Shown here in pieces: positions 1 to 8,445 of a stretch of 64,000 bases of DNA. The notes beneath the pieces were generated by a model, which worked only from the letters and a program-made list of their open reading frames with translations, was not told the origin of the DNA and ran no database searches. The DNA lies in contig JAXMCK010000003.1 in NCBI GenBank assembly GCA_046349395.1, positions 434,001 through 498,000 of the forward strand. The letters are read 5' to 3'. The DNA is from JAXMCK01 sp046349395. Its GTDB lineage: Bacteria; Pseudomonadota; Alphaproteobacteria; Geminicoccales; Geminicoccaceae. Within the stretch, counting starts at the first letter, position 1. Every line of letters begins with the position of its first letter. Both the position numbers and the translations under genes were made by a program.

Positions 1-336
1 GGGGGCGATGTGCCCGGCACCCTGCAGCGGCATGGCAAAAGGGTGAACCACGTCCATTTCAAGAACATCCGGCCCAAGGTGCTGGAACGGGTGAAGAAGG
101 AGAACTGGAGCTTCCTCAAGGGTGTCCTGGAGGGAGTTTTCACCGTGCCGGGCGACGAGGACGGGTGTGTCGACTTCAGGCAAGTATCGAAGATCCTGAA
201 GGACATCGGCTATCAGGGGTGGATCGTGGTCGAGGCCGAGCAGGATCCGCGCAAGGCGAACCCGTTGGAGATGGCCGAGCTCGGCATGGAGGAGATCAGG
301 GCGGCACTCGGGGAGGCCAAGATCGAGGTGGCATGA
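1..336 (+). CDS. iolE: Myo-inosose-2 dehydratase, C-terminal part (gene enters from upstream)
   Basis: The reading frame is open from the first base, so this is the last ~111 residues of a longer gene. The segment carries the family's closing motifs: HVHFKNIRP (metal-binding His on a TIM-barrel strand), GVFTVPGDEDGCVDF and VEAEQDPRKANP, which match the C-terminal third of IolE. IolE dehydrates 2-keto-myo-inositol in cytoplasmic inositol catabolism and belongs to the sugar-phosphate isomerase/epimerase-like TIM-barrel superfamily. The stop overlaps the next gene's ATG, so the two are probably translationally coupled. No other iol gene lies downstream. A related xylose-isomerase-like TIM-barrel enzyme remains possible because the N-terminus is missing. 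Confidence 0.8.
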   Translation, partial: GGDVPGTLQRHGKRVNHVHFKNIRPKVLERVKKENWSFLKGVLEGVFTVPGDEDGCVDFRQVSKILKDIGYQGWIVVEAEQDPRKANPLEMAELGMEEIRAALGEAKIEVA

Positions 337-578
337 CGAGCTCGACCGAGGAAGGCTGCGTGGTGTGCGGATCGGCGGTGCGGACGGACAAGCTGCCGGT
401 GCGCGTGCGCCGGGGTGGCGTCGAGGTGGTGCGCCTCCTGGTGCCGATGCGGGTGTGCGACGAGTGCGGCTGGCAGACAATCGAGGATGCCGTGACGGAC
501 GAGGTCGTCCAGCGGCTTGAGAAGGTCACCGAGCCCGGCGACGAGATCGTCTTCCCGAACGACGACGTGCTGCATTGA
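333..578 (+). CDS. Small YgiT/MqsA-type zinc-ribbon protein (81 aa)
   Basis: An 81-residue protein starting at an ATG that overlaps the stop of the inosose dehydratase (ATGA). It has two CxxC pairs, CVVCG near residue 9 and CDECGW near residue 47, which would form one zinc ribbon. The layout between them (V-V-x-V near a polar strand, then VPMRVCDECGW) is typical of YgiT/MqsA N-terminal domains. The helix-turn-helix half of the MqsA antitoxin is absent, and no MqsR-like toxin is adjacent. In this family the short form is usually an uncharacterised standalone zinc-finger protein, so an antitoxin role is not supported. The coupling to iolE is visible; its meaning is unknown. Confidence 0.72.
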   Translation: MTSSTEEGCVVCGSAVRTDKLPVRVRRGGVEVVRLLVPMRVCDECGWQTIEDAVTDEVVQRLEKVTEPGDEIVFPNDDVLH

Positions 579-600
579 CGACCGCACGGCTCGCCGCGCC

Positions 601-1422
601 GTGCTGAGCTACCGCCACGCGTTCCACGCCGGCGGCTGGGCCGACGTGCTGAAGCACGCGGTCTTCACCTATTGCCTCGACTATGCGCTGAAGAAGCCGG
701 CCCCGCTCTACGTGCTGGACACCCACGCCGGGGCCGGCGTCTACGACCTCGCCGACGCGATGTCTGCAAAGACCGGCGAGTGGCAGACCGGGGTCGGCCG
801 ACTGATGGAGAACGTGACCGACCCGCCGGCGCTTCTTCGGCGCTATCTGGGCCTGCTGGCGGGCGCGACCGTCTATCCCGGGTCGCCCGCCATCGCGGTC
901 CGGCTGCTCCGGCCGGGCGATCGCCTCGATCTAGTCGAGCTGCACCCGACGGACTTCGCGGCGCTGAGGGCGCGCTTCGGCGACCTGAAGGGTGCTCGGG
1001 TGAGCCGCGAGGACGGGCTGGAGGTCATGCAGCGCCGCCTGCCGCCGCACGAGCAGCGGGGCCTCGTGCTGATCGACCCGAGCTACGAGATCAAGACCGA
1101 GTACGAGACGGTGGTCACGGCCCTCGTGAACGCGCACCGCCGCTGGCCGAACGGCACCTACATTCTCTGGTATCCCGTGATCGAGCGGATGCGGGTCGCC
1201 GCGATGCTCGCAGCGATGGTGGGAAGTGGCATCCGTCGCCAGTACCGGATCGAGCTGCTGATGGCGGCCGACGGTGCGAGGCGCGGGATGACCGCGTCCG
1301 GGGTGCTGGTCGTCAATCCGCCTTGGACGCTTGCGGCAGAAGCCCACGATGGCCTGCCGTGGCTGGTCGAGCGCCTCGGCGCCGAAGCCGGCTTCACCGC
1401 CGGCTGGCTCGTCACGGAATGA
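601..1422 (+). CDS. rlmJ: 23S rRNA (adenine(2030)-N6)-methyltransferase
   Basis: A 273-residue protein. The GTG at 601 is chosen because the product then begins V-L-S-Y-R-H-A-F-H-A-G, matching the conserved N-terminus of RlmJ. The SAM-binding loop DTHAGAGVYDL (around residue 41) and the catalytic D-P-S-Y motif (LIDPSYE, around residue 157) are both present. DPPY/DPSY marks N6-adenine methylation, and RlmJ modifies A2030 of 23S rRNA. The length is usual for the family (about 280). The open frame extends upstream to an ATG at 517, but that extension lies inside the zinc-ribbon gene and shows no conserved residues. The stop overlaps the next gene's ATG. Confidence 0.93.
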   Translation: MLSYRHAFHAGGWADVLKHAVFTYCLDYALKKPAPLYVLDTHAGAGVYDLADAMSAKTGEWQTGVGRLMENVTDPPALLRRYLGLLAGATVYPGSPAIAVRLLRPGDRLDLVELHPTDFAALRARFGDLKGARVSREDGLEVMQRRLPPHEQRGLVLIDPSYEIKTEYETVVTALVNAHRRWPNGTYILWYPVIERMRVAAMLAAMVGSGIRRQYRIELLMAADGARRGMTASGVLVVNPPWTLAAEAHDGLPWLVERLGAEAGFTAGWLVTE

Positions 1423-1979
1423 GTCTTCTCGCGGCTACGGCCGGATATCTCCTCGGGCTGCGGGATCCGATCGTCGCCGACTTCATGCGTGCCTGGCCCG
1501 ACGAACCCGAGCAGCGCAACCTGCAGCCGACTATGTTGCCTGTGCAGGGCTTCCTGGGCGACCTCCGGGCCACAACGGGGCTGGCCGCGGACCTGGTCGA
1601 GGCCGCGCCGAACCTCGCCTGGCGGCAGACCTATGGCGCGGCCGAGATGCCGCCGTGCTTCCTCGATCGCTATGGCTGGACGGAACTGCTCGGCACGCGC
1701 GGACACTGGCGTAGCGACGAGCTGGCGGCCGGGTTCCTGCTGCTGGGCCCGGACACGCTCTATCCCGAGCATCGCCATGCCGCCGAGGAGATCTACATCG
1801 TCCTCGTCGGCACGGCCGACTGGTCCCGCGGCGGCGAGGGCTGGCGGAGGCGGATGCCGGGCGAGGTCGTCCACCACGACTCGCAGACCCCGCATGCGAT
1901 GCGCACCGGCGCCGAGCCGCTGCTCGCCCTCTATCTCTGGCGGGGTGGCGATCTCGCCGAGAAGTCCCGGCTGACCTGA
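1419..1979 (+). CDS. Cupin protein of the DMSP-lyase-like (DddL/DddQ) family
   Basis: A 186-residue single-domain cupin. The metal-binding motif P-E-H-R-H-A-A-E-E-I-Y (about residues 108-118) and a second-strand histidine in the H-A-M segment match the cupin family that holds the dimethylsulfoniopropionate lyases DddL, DddQ and DddW. An N-terminal helical region precedes the barrel, as in that family. Many members outside marine Rhodobacterales have no shown DMSP activity, so the reaction is not claimed. The start ATG overlaps the rlmJ stop (ATGA), implying coupled translation. A small MFS transporter follows 23 bases downstream on the same strand and might export or import a related compound, but that link is inference. 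Confidence 0.7.
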   Translation: MSLLAATAGYLLGLRDPIVADFMRAWPDEPEQRNLQPTMLPVQGFLGDLRATTGLAADLVEAAPNLAWRQTYGAAEMPPCFLDRYGWTELLGTRGHWRSDELAAGFLLLGPDTLYPEHRHAAEEIYIVLVGTADWSRGGEGWRRRMPGEVVHHDSQTPHAMRTGAEPLLALYLWRGGDLAEKSRLT

Positions 1980-2002
1980 CCGACGATCCCGAGGAGTTGC
2001 TC

Positions 2003-3244
2003 GTGCCGAATCTCGATCAGGCTCCGGAGCGGGCGCGGCTGGCCGTCGGCGCCATCTTCTTCAGCAATGGCTGCGGTCTCGGCCTGTGGGCCAGCCACAT
2101 CCCGATCGTGCGACGCGGCCTCGATCTTTCGGAGGGCCAGCTCGGGATGGCACTGCTCAGCATGGCCGCGGGTGCGATCCTGGCGATGCCCAGCATGGGC
2201 TGGGTCGCCAATCGCTACGGCAGCCGCCGCTGCGCGCTGGTGATGGGGCTGGCCTTCACGCTGCTGCTCAGCACGCCGCTGATCGCTCTCTCCCTCCCGC
2301 TCCTGATCGTCGCCACCTTCTTCCTCGGTATCGCCAACGGCTCGCTCGACGTCGCGCAGACGACGCAGGGCAGCGTCGTCGAGCGGCGCCTCGGCCGGCC
2401 CGTGATGTCCTACGTGAACGGGTTCTTCAGCCTGGGTGCCGTCACCGGGGCGGCCCTCGCGGGCGTCCTCCTCTCCAGCGGCGGTCCGCCGGCCGCACTA
2501 CTGGCCGCGGCCGGGGTCGGGCTCGCCGTGATCGTGGCGGTAGCATCAATGTACCTGCTGCCGGAACCCGAGGGCGGTGCCCCAGGCGACCACGCCTTCC
2601 GGCTGCCGGGGCGGGCCGCCCTCCTGATCGGTCTCCTGGCGTTTCTCGGCGTGCTGACCGAATGGGCGATGATGGACTGGAGCACGGTCTTCCTCAGCGG
2701 CGTGCTGGCGCTGTCACCGGCGATGGCGGCCTTCGGCTTCGGCGCCTTCTCCGTGGCAATGATGATCGGCCGCTTCACCGGCGACCGGGTGGTGGCCAAG
2801 CTCGGCCCGAGGCGGGTGCTGCAGGCGTCGGGCGTGCTCGCCGGGATCGGCGTGCTCCTACTGGTGACGGCACCCGGGCCGGCGGTGGCCGTGCCCGGTC
2901 TGGCCCTGGCCGGCCTCGGCCTCTCGAACCTGTTTCCGATCCTGATCTCCGCCGCTGCCCGACTGCCGGGGATGGCGCCGAGTGCCGGTGTGGCGGCGGT
3001 GGCGACCTTCGCCTATTTCGGCGGGCTCATCGGGCCTGTGCTGATCGGCTTCGGGGCCGAAGTGCTGGGGCTGCGGGGTGCCATCGGCCTTCTGGTGCTG
3101 GCCTGCATCGCGATCGCCGCTGCCGGCTTCTACGGTGCAGTCGGACGCAGACTGGCCACCGCACCCCGCGGCCTGAGCGATCGATCTCGGTGCAGATCGG
3201 CTTGCCGGCGAAGAACTCCCTCCAGGCCGTCTCGAGGATCTTGA
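2003..3244 (+). CDS. MFS transporter
   Basis: A 413-residue integral membrane protein with about twelve hydrophobic segments. It has an MFS-type loop motif after helix 2 (MGWVANRYGSRR, near residue 70) and a related G-R-F-T-G-D-R loop in the second half. It resembles the YbjJ/fucose-permease-like group of MFS proteins; the substrate is unknown. The GTG at 2003 is preferred over the TTG at 1997 because GAGGAG at 1991-1996 gives a normal spacing. Homology appears to end near the last helix (A-V-G-R-R-L, about position 3160). The Arg/Ser-rich tail after that is probably not conserved. It overlaps the 3' end of the opposing serine hydrolase gene. Confidence 0.85.
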   Translation: MPNLDQAPERARLAVGAIFFSNGCGLGLWASHIPIVRRGLDLSEGQLGMALLSMAAGAILAMPSMGWVANRYGSRRCALVMGLAFTLLLSTPLIALSLPLLIVATFFLGIANGSLDVAQTTQGSVVERRLGRPVMSYVNGFFSLGAVTGAALAGVLLSSGGPPAALLAAAGVGLAVIVAVASMYLLPEPEGGAPGDHAFRLPGRAALLIGLLAFLGVLTEWAMMDWSTVFLSGVLALSPAMAAFGFGAFSVAMMIGRFTGDRVVAKLGPRRVLQASGVLAGIGVLLLVTAPGPAVAVPGLALAGLGLSNLFPILISAAARLPGMAPSAGVAAVATFAYFGGLIGPVLIGFGAEVLGLRGAIGLLVLACIAIAAAGFYGAVGRRLATAPRGLSDRSRCRSACRRRTPSRPSRGS

Positions 3245-4318
3245 TGAAGCGGCGGAGGATGTGGGCCGGGACGTCCTTCCGGTTGCCGCATTCAGCAGGA
3301 CGACGATGGTGCGCCTGGTGCCGGGCTTGTGCAGGACCCCGGCCTCGGAGCCGGCACCCGAGCCCGTGTGCCCCCACCATCCGTCGATCATGCCCATGCC
3401 CAGACCGTAGAGATCGTACTCCGGACCGTTCGTCGCGCGGCGGCCCACGAACCGCTGTCGCTGCAGCTTCGCCGGCAGCAGCGTGCCCTCGACCAGCGCC
3501 TCGCCCCAGGCCCGAAGATCGGCCGCCGTCGAGGACATGGCGCCGGAGGCGCCGAGGCTCGTGAAGTTGACGTCGAGCGCGGCGGGTCGGCCGTTCTCGA
3601 AACCCTGGTAGCCCTGCACCCGCGGGCCCGGGATACGCGTCCCGTAGAGATAGTCCGTCGACGCGAGCTTCAGCGGGCGGAAGATGTTGGTGGTCAGCGT
3701 GGGCCCGACCGGGCGCGTCGTGACCTTCCTGATGACGCGACCCAGCAGCAGCGTGTTGGTGTTCGAGTATTCGTACTGCGTGCCCGGCTGGAAGTTCGGC
3801 CTGTGCTTCAGAGCACAGGCCAGGAGCTCGGGGTCGGTCCACCGGCGCAGGGGATCCGCCACGAACGCGTTCCGCCAGGCAGGGTCGCTCGTGTAGTTGA
3901 AGAGGCCGCTCGTCATGCCGGCCAGATGGCGCAAGGTGATCCGGTCGCCGTTCGGCACGCCCGGATAGTAGCGGGAGATCGGGTCGTCGAGGCGGACGCG
4001 ACCGGCCGCTACCAGTTGCAGCACCCGCGTGACGACGAAGGATTTGGTGACGCTGCGGATGGCGAAGCGGTCGCCGAGGCGGACCTTTCGACCCGTGTGG
4101 ACATCGGCCAGACCGAACGCGCGGACCCAGCCGCCGGAGCCCGTCCAGACCCCGGCGACGGCGCCGGGCACGTCGCACTGGCGCAAGGCGCGCTCGACCA
4201 CGCTGCCGAACGCCTGGCCCTGCAGCGAGGCAGGCGAAGCGTCCTCGGCGCGGGCCGGTAGGATCGCCAGGATCATGCAGGCGATGCCGGCCAGCAGCGA
4301 TCGCATCCATAAGCTCAC
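2858..4318 (-). CDS. Exported serine hydrolase (beta-lactamase class C / D-Ala carboxypeptidase fold), frameshifted near the C-terminus
   Basis: The N-terminus is a signal peptide (hydrophobic run ending A-R-A-E-D). The penicillin-binding-protein catalytic set is present: S-V-T-K (SxxK, near residue 90), Y-S-N near residue 184, and H-T-G near residue 317. It is therefore a serine beta-lactamase-like esterase or peptidase of the periplasm. Up to V-V-L-L-N-A-A-T-G (about 3296) the sequence is family-like. Beyond that this frame turns Ser/Arg-rich and runs antisense into the MFS gene. The neighbouring frame there reads K-D-V-P-A-H-I-L-R-R-F-I-K-I-L-E-T-A-W-R, a plausible true C-terminus. A one- or two-base indel near 3295 is the likely cause. 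The catalytic domain is intact, so activity may survive. Confidence 0.72.
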   Translation of the reverse strand: MSLWMRSLLAGIACMILAILPARAEDASPASLQGQAFGSVVERALRQCDVPGAVAGVWTGSGGWVRAFGLADVHTGRKVRLGDRFAIRSVTKSFVVTRVLQLVAAGRVRLDDPISRYYPGVPNGDRITLRHLAGMTSGLFNYTSDPAWRNAFVADPLRRWTDPELLACALKHRPNFQPGTQYEYSNTNTLLLGRVIRKVTTRPVGPTLTTNIFRPLKLASTDYLYGTRIPGPRVQGYQGFENGRPAALDVNFTSLGASGAMSSTAADLRAWGEALVEGTLLPAKLQRQRFVGRRATNGPEYDLYGLGMGMIDGWWGHTGSGAGSEAGVLHKPGTRRTIVVLLNAATGRTSRPTSSAASSRSSRRPGGSSSPASRSAPRSIAQAAGCGGQSASDCTVEAGSGDRDAGQHQKADGTPQPQHFGPEADQHRPDEPAEIGEGRHRRHTGTRRHPRQSGSGGDQDRKQVREAEAGQGQTGHGHRRPGCRHQ

Positions 4319-4390
4319 GAAGGTTCTCCCTGCCGACGCACGGCTCGTGCCTTGGGCATCCGCGCAGACAGGGAATAGCAGACGTGGCGC

Positions 4391-5476
4391 TCAGCTTCGC
4401 AGCAGAACCGCATCCTCGGGCGCGAAGTCGAGCCAGCACTCGGCACCCTGCTCCAGGCCCGGAAGCTCGGCGCGGCTCGCATTCGAGCGGAAGACGGCGA
4501 CGCGCTGGCCGCCGTCGAGGGTGAGGTAGACGTGGCTGGTGCCGCCGAAATAGGCGAGCTCTTCCACCTTGCCGGACCAGCGCAGCGGCGGCTCGCCGGC
4601 ATTGTCCATGCCGAGCCGGATCTTCTCGGGGCGAATCGCCAGCGAGGCGGCACCCGGCCCGTGGCCGTCGCCCGGCACCTCGACGGTGCCGAGACCCGGA
4701 ATGGACATGGTCGCGACACCGCCGCGCTCGGCCGTCACCTCGCCCTCGAACATGTTGGTGGCGCCGATGAAGTCGGCCACGAACTTGCAGTTCGGGTGCT
4801 CGTAGAGGTCGCGCGGGGCGGCGCGCTGGAGGATCTTGCCGTGGCTCATCACGGCGATCTCGGTCGCCATGCTGAGCGCTTCCTCCTGGTCGTGGGTGAC
4901 GATGACGAAGCTGATCCCGACCTCGTGCTGCAGGCGGACCAGCTCCAGCTGCATGTCCTCGCGCAGCTTCTTGTCGAGGGCGGAGAGCGGCTCGTCGAGC
5001 AGCAGGAGCTTCGGCCGCTTCACGAGCGCCCGGGCCAGGGCAACCCGCTGCCGCTGGCCGCCAGAAAGCTGGGCCGGCTTGCGCGCCGCGAACTGGCCGA
5101 GGCGCACCATGGCCAGCGCCTCGTCGACACGGGGACCGATCTCGGCCTTCGGCACGCCCGAGACCTTGAGCCCGTAGGCGACGTTGTCGGCGACCGTCAT
5201 GTGCGGGAACACGGCGTAGGACTGGAACACCATGTTCACCGGCCGCCGGTTCGGCGGGACGCGCGCCATGTCCTCGCCGTCGATCAGGACGCGACCCTCC
5301 GTCGGTGTCTCGAAGCCGGCCAGCATCCGCAGCAGCGTGGTCTTCCCGCAGCCCGAGGGACCCAGCAGTGCGAAGAAGGCGTTGCGCGGGATGTCGAGGG
5401 AGATGTTCTCGACCGCGGTGAAGGAGCCGAACCGCTTGGTCACACCCTCGAAGCGGACGATCGGGGCCTCGGCCAT
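4391..5476 (-). CDS. potG: Putrescine/spermidine-type ABC transporter ATP-binding protein
   Basis: A 361-residue ABC ATPase. Walker A is G-P-S-G-C-G-K-T-T (about residue 38), the signature is L-S-G-G-Q-R-Q-R, Walker B is L-L-L-L-D-E-P-L-S-A-L-D, and the switch is V-T-H-D-Q-E-E-A. A C-terminal TOBE regulatory domain follows (residues ~285-361, with an I-R-P-E-K-I motif). This architecture and the opening K-R-F-G-S-F-T-A-V-E are typical of PotA/PotG. It energises the two permeases encoded just upstream on the same strand (3-base gap to potI). Substrate assignment to putrescine or spermidine rests on family and operon order, not on a visible specificity residue. Confidence 0.92.
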   Translation of the reverse strand: MAEAPIVRFEGVTKRFGSFTAVENISLDIPRNAFFALLGPSGCGKTTLLRMLAGFETPTEGRVLIDGEDMARVPPNRRPVNMVFQSYAVFPHMTVADNVAYGLKVSGVPKAEIGPRVDEALAMVRLGQFAARKPAQLSGGQRQRVALARALVKRPKLLLLDEPLSALDKKLREDMQLELVRLQHEVGISFVIVTHDQEEALSMATEIAVMSHGKILQRAAPRDLYEHPNCKFVADFIGATNMFEGEVTAERGGVATMSIPGLGTVEVPGDGHGPGAASLAIRPEKIRLGMDNAGEPPLRWSGKVEELAYFGGTSHVYLTLDGGQRVAVFRSNASRAELPGLEQGAECWLDFAPEDAVLLRS

Positions 5477-5479
5477 GGA

Positions 5480-6304
5480 TCAGGCGCTCTCCAGCTTGGC
5501 GGGGGCCTGCAGGCGCATGGCCACGACGGTGAGGAGGATGGTGACGGCGATCAGCACCGTCGAGGCGGCGTTCACCTCGGGCGTCGCCCCGAATCGGACC
5601 ATCGAATAGATCTTGATCGGGAACGTGATTGTCTCCGGTCCCGAGGTGAAGAAGGTGATGACGAAGTCGTCGAGGGAGAGCGTCATCGCCAGCAACGCGC
5701 CGGCGATCAGTCCCGGTCCCATGTAGGGGATCATCACGTTGACGAGCGTCTGCCACTCCGAGGCGCCGAGGTCCTTCGAGGCCTCTTCCAGGCTGCGGTC
5801 GAACCCTTCGAGCCGCGAGCGCACCACGACGGTGACGAAGGGAAAGCAGAACGCGACGTGCGAGAGGATGATCGGCGTCAGGTTGGCCGGCCAGGGCAGG
5901 CCTTGTGGGAAGCCGATGCGGGAGAAGAACACGAGCAGGGCCACGCCCATGCAGATCTCGGGAATGACGATCGGCAGGGCCGAGCCCGCTTCCAGCAGCG
6001 GCTTGCCGGGAAAGCGGAAGCGCCAGAGCGCCAGCGCCAAAAGGGCGCCGATGACGGTGCTGACGATGGTGGCGACGATGGCGATAACCAGCGTGTTGGT
6101 GAAGGCCTCGATCAGGGAGGCGTCCTGCCACGCCTCGCCATAGTACTTGGTCGAGAAGCCGCGCCAGACGATGTTCCGCTTGCTGTCGTTGAAGCTGAAC
6201 ACGACCAGGATGACGATCGGCGCGTAGAGGAAGACGAAGGTCAGGAGCAGCCAGATCCGCAGCCACCAGCGCTTGCTGTAGTCGAGCGGATGGACGTCAG
6301 ACAC
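5480..6304 (-). CDS. potI: Putrescine-type ABC transporter permease (PotI/PotC type)
   Basis: A 274-residue permease with about six hydrophobic segments. The EAA loop that docks on the ATPase is E-E-A-S-K-D-L-G-A-S (about residue 180). The GTG at 6304 is preferred because it overlaps the potH stop by eight bases (GTGTCTGA), a usual coupling arrangement. An alternative GTG at 6334 would add ten residues lying wholly inside potH. The N-terminal segment (K-R-W-W-L-R-I-W-L-L-L) is the first membrane helix. It forms the inner-membrane channel with PotH and hands substrate from the Tat-exported binding protein encoded at the head of the operon. Confidence 0.91.
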   Translation of the reverse strand: MSDVHPLDYSKRWWLRIWLLLTFVFLYAPIVILVVFSFNDSKRNIVWRGFSTKYYGEAWQDASLIEAFTNTLVIAIVATIVSTVIGALLALALWRFRFPGKPLLEAGSALPIVIPEICMGVALLVFFSRIGFPQGLPWPANLTPIILSHVAFCFPFVTVVVRSRLEGFDRSLEEASKDLGASEWQTLVNVMIPYMGPGLIAGALLAMTLSLDDFVITFFTSGPETITFPIKIYSMVRFGATPEVNAASTVLIAVTILLTVVAMRLQAPAKLESA

Positions 6305-7205
6305 GGGCGGCTTCCCGCCCGGTGATCCAAGCACGGATCGCCAGGATGATGAACGTCAGATAGAGCAGCATGAAGGAGAGGGCCGCACCCAGCGGAATGT
6401 TGTTCGCCGCCTTGAACTGCCGCTCGATCACGTTGCCGATGAGTTGGCTGTCCGGCCCGCCCAAGAGGTCGGAAATGAGGAAGGTGCCGAGGGCGGGAAT
6501 GAAGACGAGGATGATGCCGGACACGATGCCGGGCTTGGCCAGCGGTACGGTGACACTCCAGAAGGTGCGCCACTGGCTGGCACCGAGGTCCAGGCTCGCT
6601 TCCAGGAAGCTGCGATCGAGCTTTTCGAGGTTGGCGTAGAGGGGCAGGACCATGAAGGGCAGGTAGACGTAGACGATGCCGAAGATCACCGCCGTGTTGT
6701 TGTAGAGCAGTTCCAGCGGCTCGAACTTCGGGCCGAGAAGTCCGGCCAGACCAATCGGGGCCAGCAGGTAGCGTGCCGCCAGCCACAGATACTCGAGACC
6801 GAAATTGACGTAGCCGTTCTCGCGAAGCACCGCGATCATGGCGTAGGTGCGGATCAGCAGGTTGGTCCAGAAGGGCAGGATCACGAGCAGCAGCAGGAGC
6901 GGCTTCACCCGGGGTGCCGCGAAGCTGATGACGAGCGCCACCGGCAGGGCGACGATCAGGCAGACGACGGTCGCCACGATCGACACCCAGAGCGTCTTCC
7001 AGAAGATGCCGAGATAGAGCGGATCCAGCGTCGCCCTGTAGTTCTCGAGCGTCCAGGTGACCGCGATGTCGACCGGTCCCTGCCGCTCGCCGAACACCAG
7101 GAACCAGATCAGCCCCAGCGGAACGAAGAACAGGAGAAGAAGCCACGCCGTGCCGGGAAGAAGGGAGGTGAGGAACAGGCCCGGTGCTGCGCGCCAGCTG
7201 TCCAT
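6297..7205 (-). CDS. potH: Putrescine-type ABC transporter permease (PotH/PotB type)
   Basis: A 302-residue inner-membrane permease with six predicted helices. The EAA loop L-E-A-S-L-D-L-G-A-S sits near residue 203. The long periplasmic stretch after helix 1 (T-L-E-N-Y-R-A-T-L-D-P) is characteristic of PotB/PotH. It lies 34 bases downstream of the binding-protein gene and overlaps potI by eight bases, so all four genes are probably one transcript running on the minus strand. The substrate is inferred as a polyamine or related cationic amine. A second, similar transporter lies at 29.9-32.7 kb and may have a different substrate. Confidence 0.91.
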   Translation of the reverse strand: MDSWRAAPGLFLTSLLPGTAWLLLLFFVPLGLIWFLVFGERQGPVDIAVTWTLENYRATLDPLYLGIFWKTLWVSIVATVVCLIVALPVALVISFAAPRVKPLLLLLVILPFWTNLLIRTYAMIAVLRENGYVNFGLEYLWLAARYLLAPIGLAGLLGPKFEPLELLYNNTAVIFGIVYVYLPFMVLPLYANLEKLDRSFLEASLDLGASQWRTFWSVTVPLAKPGIVSGIILVFIPALGTFLISDLLGGPDSQLIGNVIERQFKAANNIPLGAALSFMLLYLTFIILAIRAWITGREAARV

Positions 7206-7239
7206 CCCTCGCCCCCGACTTCCTGCCGACCGTGCGCGA

Positions 7240-8313
7240 TCAGGCGGCCAGCACCCGGGTCATCGCGGTTTCGTAGAGCGTTTCCACCGACTCGCCCTGG
7301 TAGACGATGGTCTCGCACTTCGCGAGCGCTTCCGGCGACGGGTAGATTGCAGCGTTGTCGCGGTCCTCGGCGGGCAGCAGCTCCTTGGCTGCGGCGTTGG
7401 GCGAGGCGTACTTGACCTCGGATGCGATCTCCGCCCCCACCTTGGCATCGAGAATGAAGTTGATGAACTTGAACGCGTTGCCGCGATTCGGTGCACCTTT
7501 TGGAACCAGCATGGAGTCGGTCCACAGGACCGAGCCTTCCTCGGGCAGGACGTAGTTCAGCTCCTCGTCCTCGGCCATCACCTGCAGGATGTCGCCCGAC
7601 CATTCGAGGCACATGTCGACCTCACCCGAGATCAGGAGATCCTGTCCGGTGTCGGGGGCGAACGCCTTGATCCACGGCTTGGCCTGGATCAGCACCTGGG
7701 CCGCGGCGTCGATCTCCTTCTCGTCCTTCGTGTTGACCGAGTAGCCCAGATACTTCATCGCGCAGCGCAGCGTGTAGCTGTCGTTCAGCACCGACATCTT
7801 CTCATCGAGGTGCTTGTCGCCGAACAGGTCGGCCCATTTGGTCGGATCGTTATCGCCTTTGCGATAGCCGATCCCGATGGTGCCCCAGAAGTAGGGGATG
7901 CTGTGCGCGCATTGCGGATCGAAGGCGGGATCGGCGAACTTGGCGTCGAGATTCTTGAAGTTCGGCAGCTGGCTGTGGTCCATCTCGTCCAGCATGCCGG
8001 CCACGATCATCTTCTCCACCCAGTTGTTGGTAGCGAAGACGACGTCGTAACCGGGATTGCCCTCGCGCAGCTTGGCGAACATCTCGTCGTTGCTGGCGAA
8101 CAGGTCGTAGCGGACCTTGATGCCGCTGGCCTCGGTGAACTGCGAGATCGTCTCCGAGCCGATGTAGGTGTCCCAGTTGTAGACGTTGAGGACCTGATCG
8201 TCGGCGCGGGCGCGCGTGGGAAGTGCCGCTCCGGCGGCCGCGGCAAGGCCGGCGCCGAGAAGTGTGCGACGGTTCAATGCGCCGGTGGCTGTCCGGCGAA
8301 GGCTACGGTTCAT
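7240..8313 (-). CDS. potF: Tat-exported polyamine-type substrate-binding protein
   Basis: A 357-residue periplasmic protein of the PotD/PotF class. The ATG at 8313 puts a twin-arginine motif (N-R-R-T-L-L-G-A-G) near residue 14, followed by an Ala-rich hydrophobic run and a cut site near A-R-A-D. A longer frame reaches an upstream codon at 8385 but adds no signal features. The mature start V-L-N-V-Y-N-W-D-T-Y-I-G matches the conserved first strand of PotF/PotD, with W and D residues that contact the amine. Tat export is common for such proteins in this group. First gene of the potFHIG operon; the promoter is presumably in the 130 bases before 8446, but I see no clear boxes. Confidence 0.92.
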   Translation of the reverse strand: MNRSLRRTATGALNRRTLLGAGLAAAAGAALPTRARADDQVLNVYNWDTYIGSETISQFTEASGIKVRYDLFASNDEMFAKLREGNPGYDVVFATNNWVEKMIVAGMLDEMDHSQLPNFKNLDAKFADPAFDPQCAHSIPYFWGTIGIGYRKGDNDPTKWADLFGDKHLDEKMSVLNDSYTLRCAMKYLGYSVNTKDEKEIDAAAQVLIQAKPWIKAFAPDTGQDLLISGEVDMCLEWSGDILQVMAEDEELNYVLPEEGSVLWTDSMLVPKGAPNRGNAFKFINFILDAKVGAEIASEVKYASPNAAAKELLPAEDRDNAAIYPSPEALAKCETIVYQGESVETLYETAMTRVLAA

Positions 8314-8445
8314 GGGCTGGGTCCGTAATGTCGGTCGTTGGCTGAGAGTTATGCAAGATCTGTTCTCATCCACGAGGCCTGTCAACGGACACCCACAGGT
8401 CTCGTAGCTGAATAAACCGAGGGTTGATTATACTCGCGATTCTTC

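Noticed and set aside
333..578. Toxin-antitoxin system from the MqsA-like zinc domain
   Set aside because: No toxin gene and no DNA-binding half; it is sandwiched between metabolic and rRNA-modification genes.
3027..6266. 1079-codon open frame on the minus strand
   Set aside because: It runs across the potG-potI genes and the hydrolase in a wrong frame; composition is Arg/Pro/Ala-rich shadow coding. Only its last stretch (near 3200-3296) reflects the frameshifted hydrolase C-terminus.
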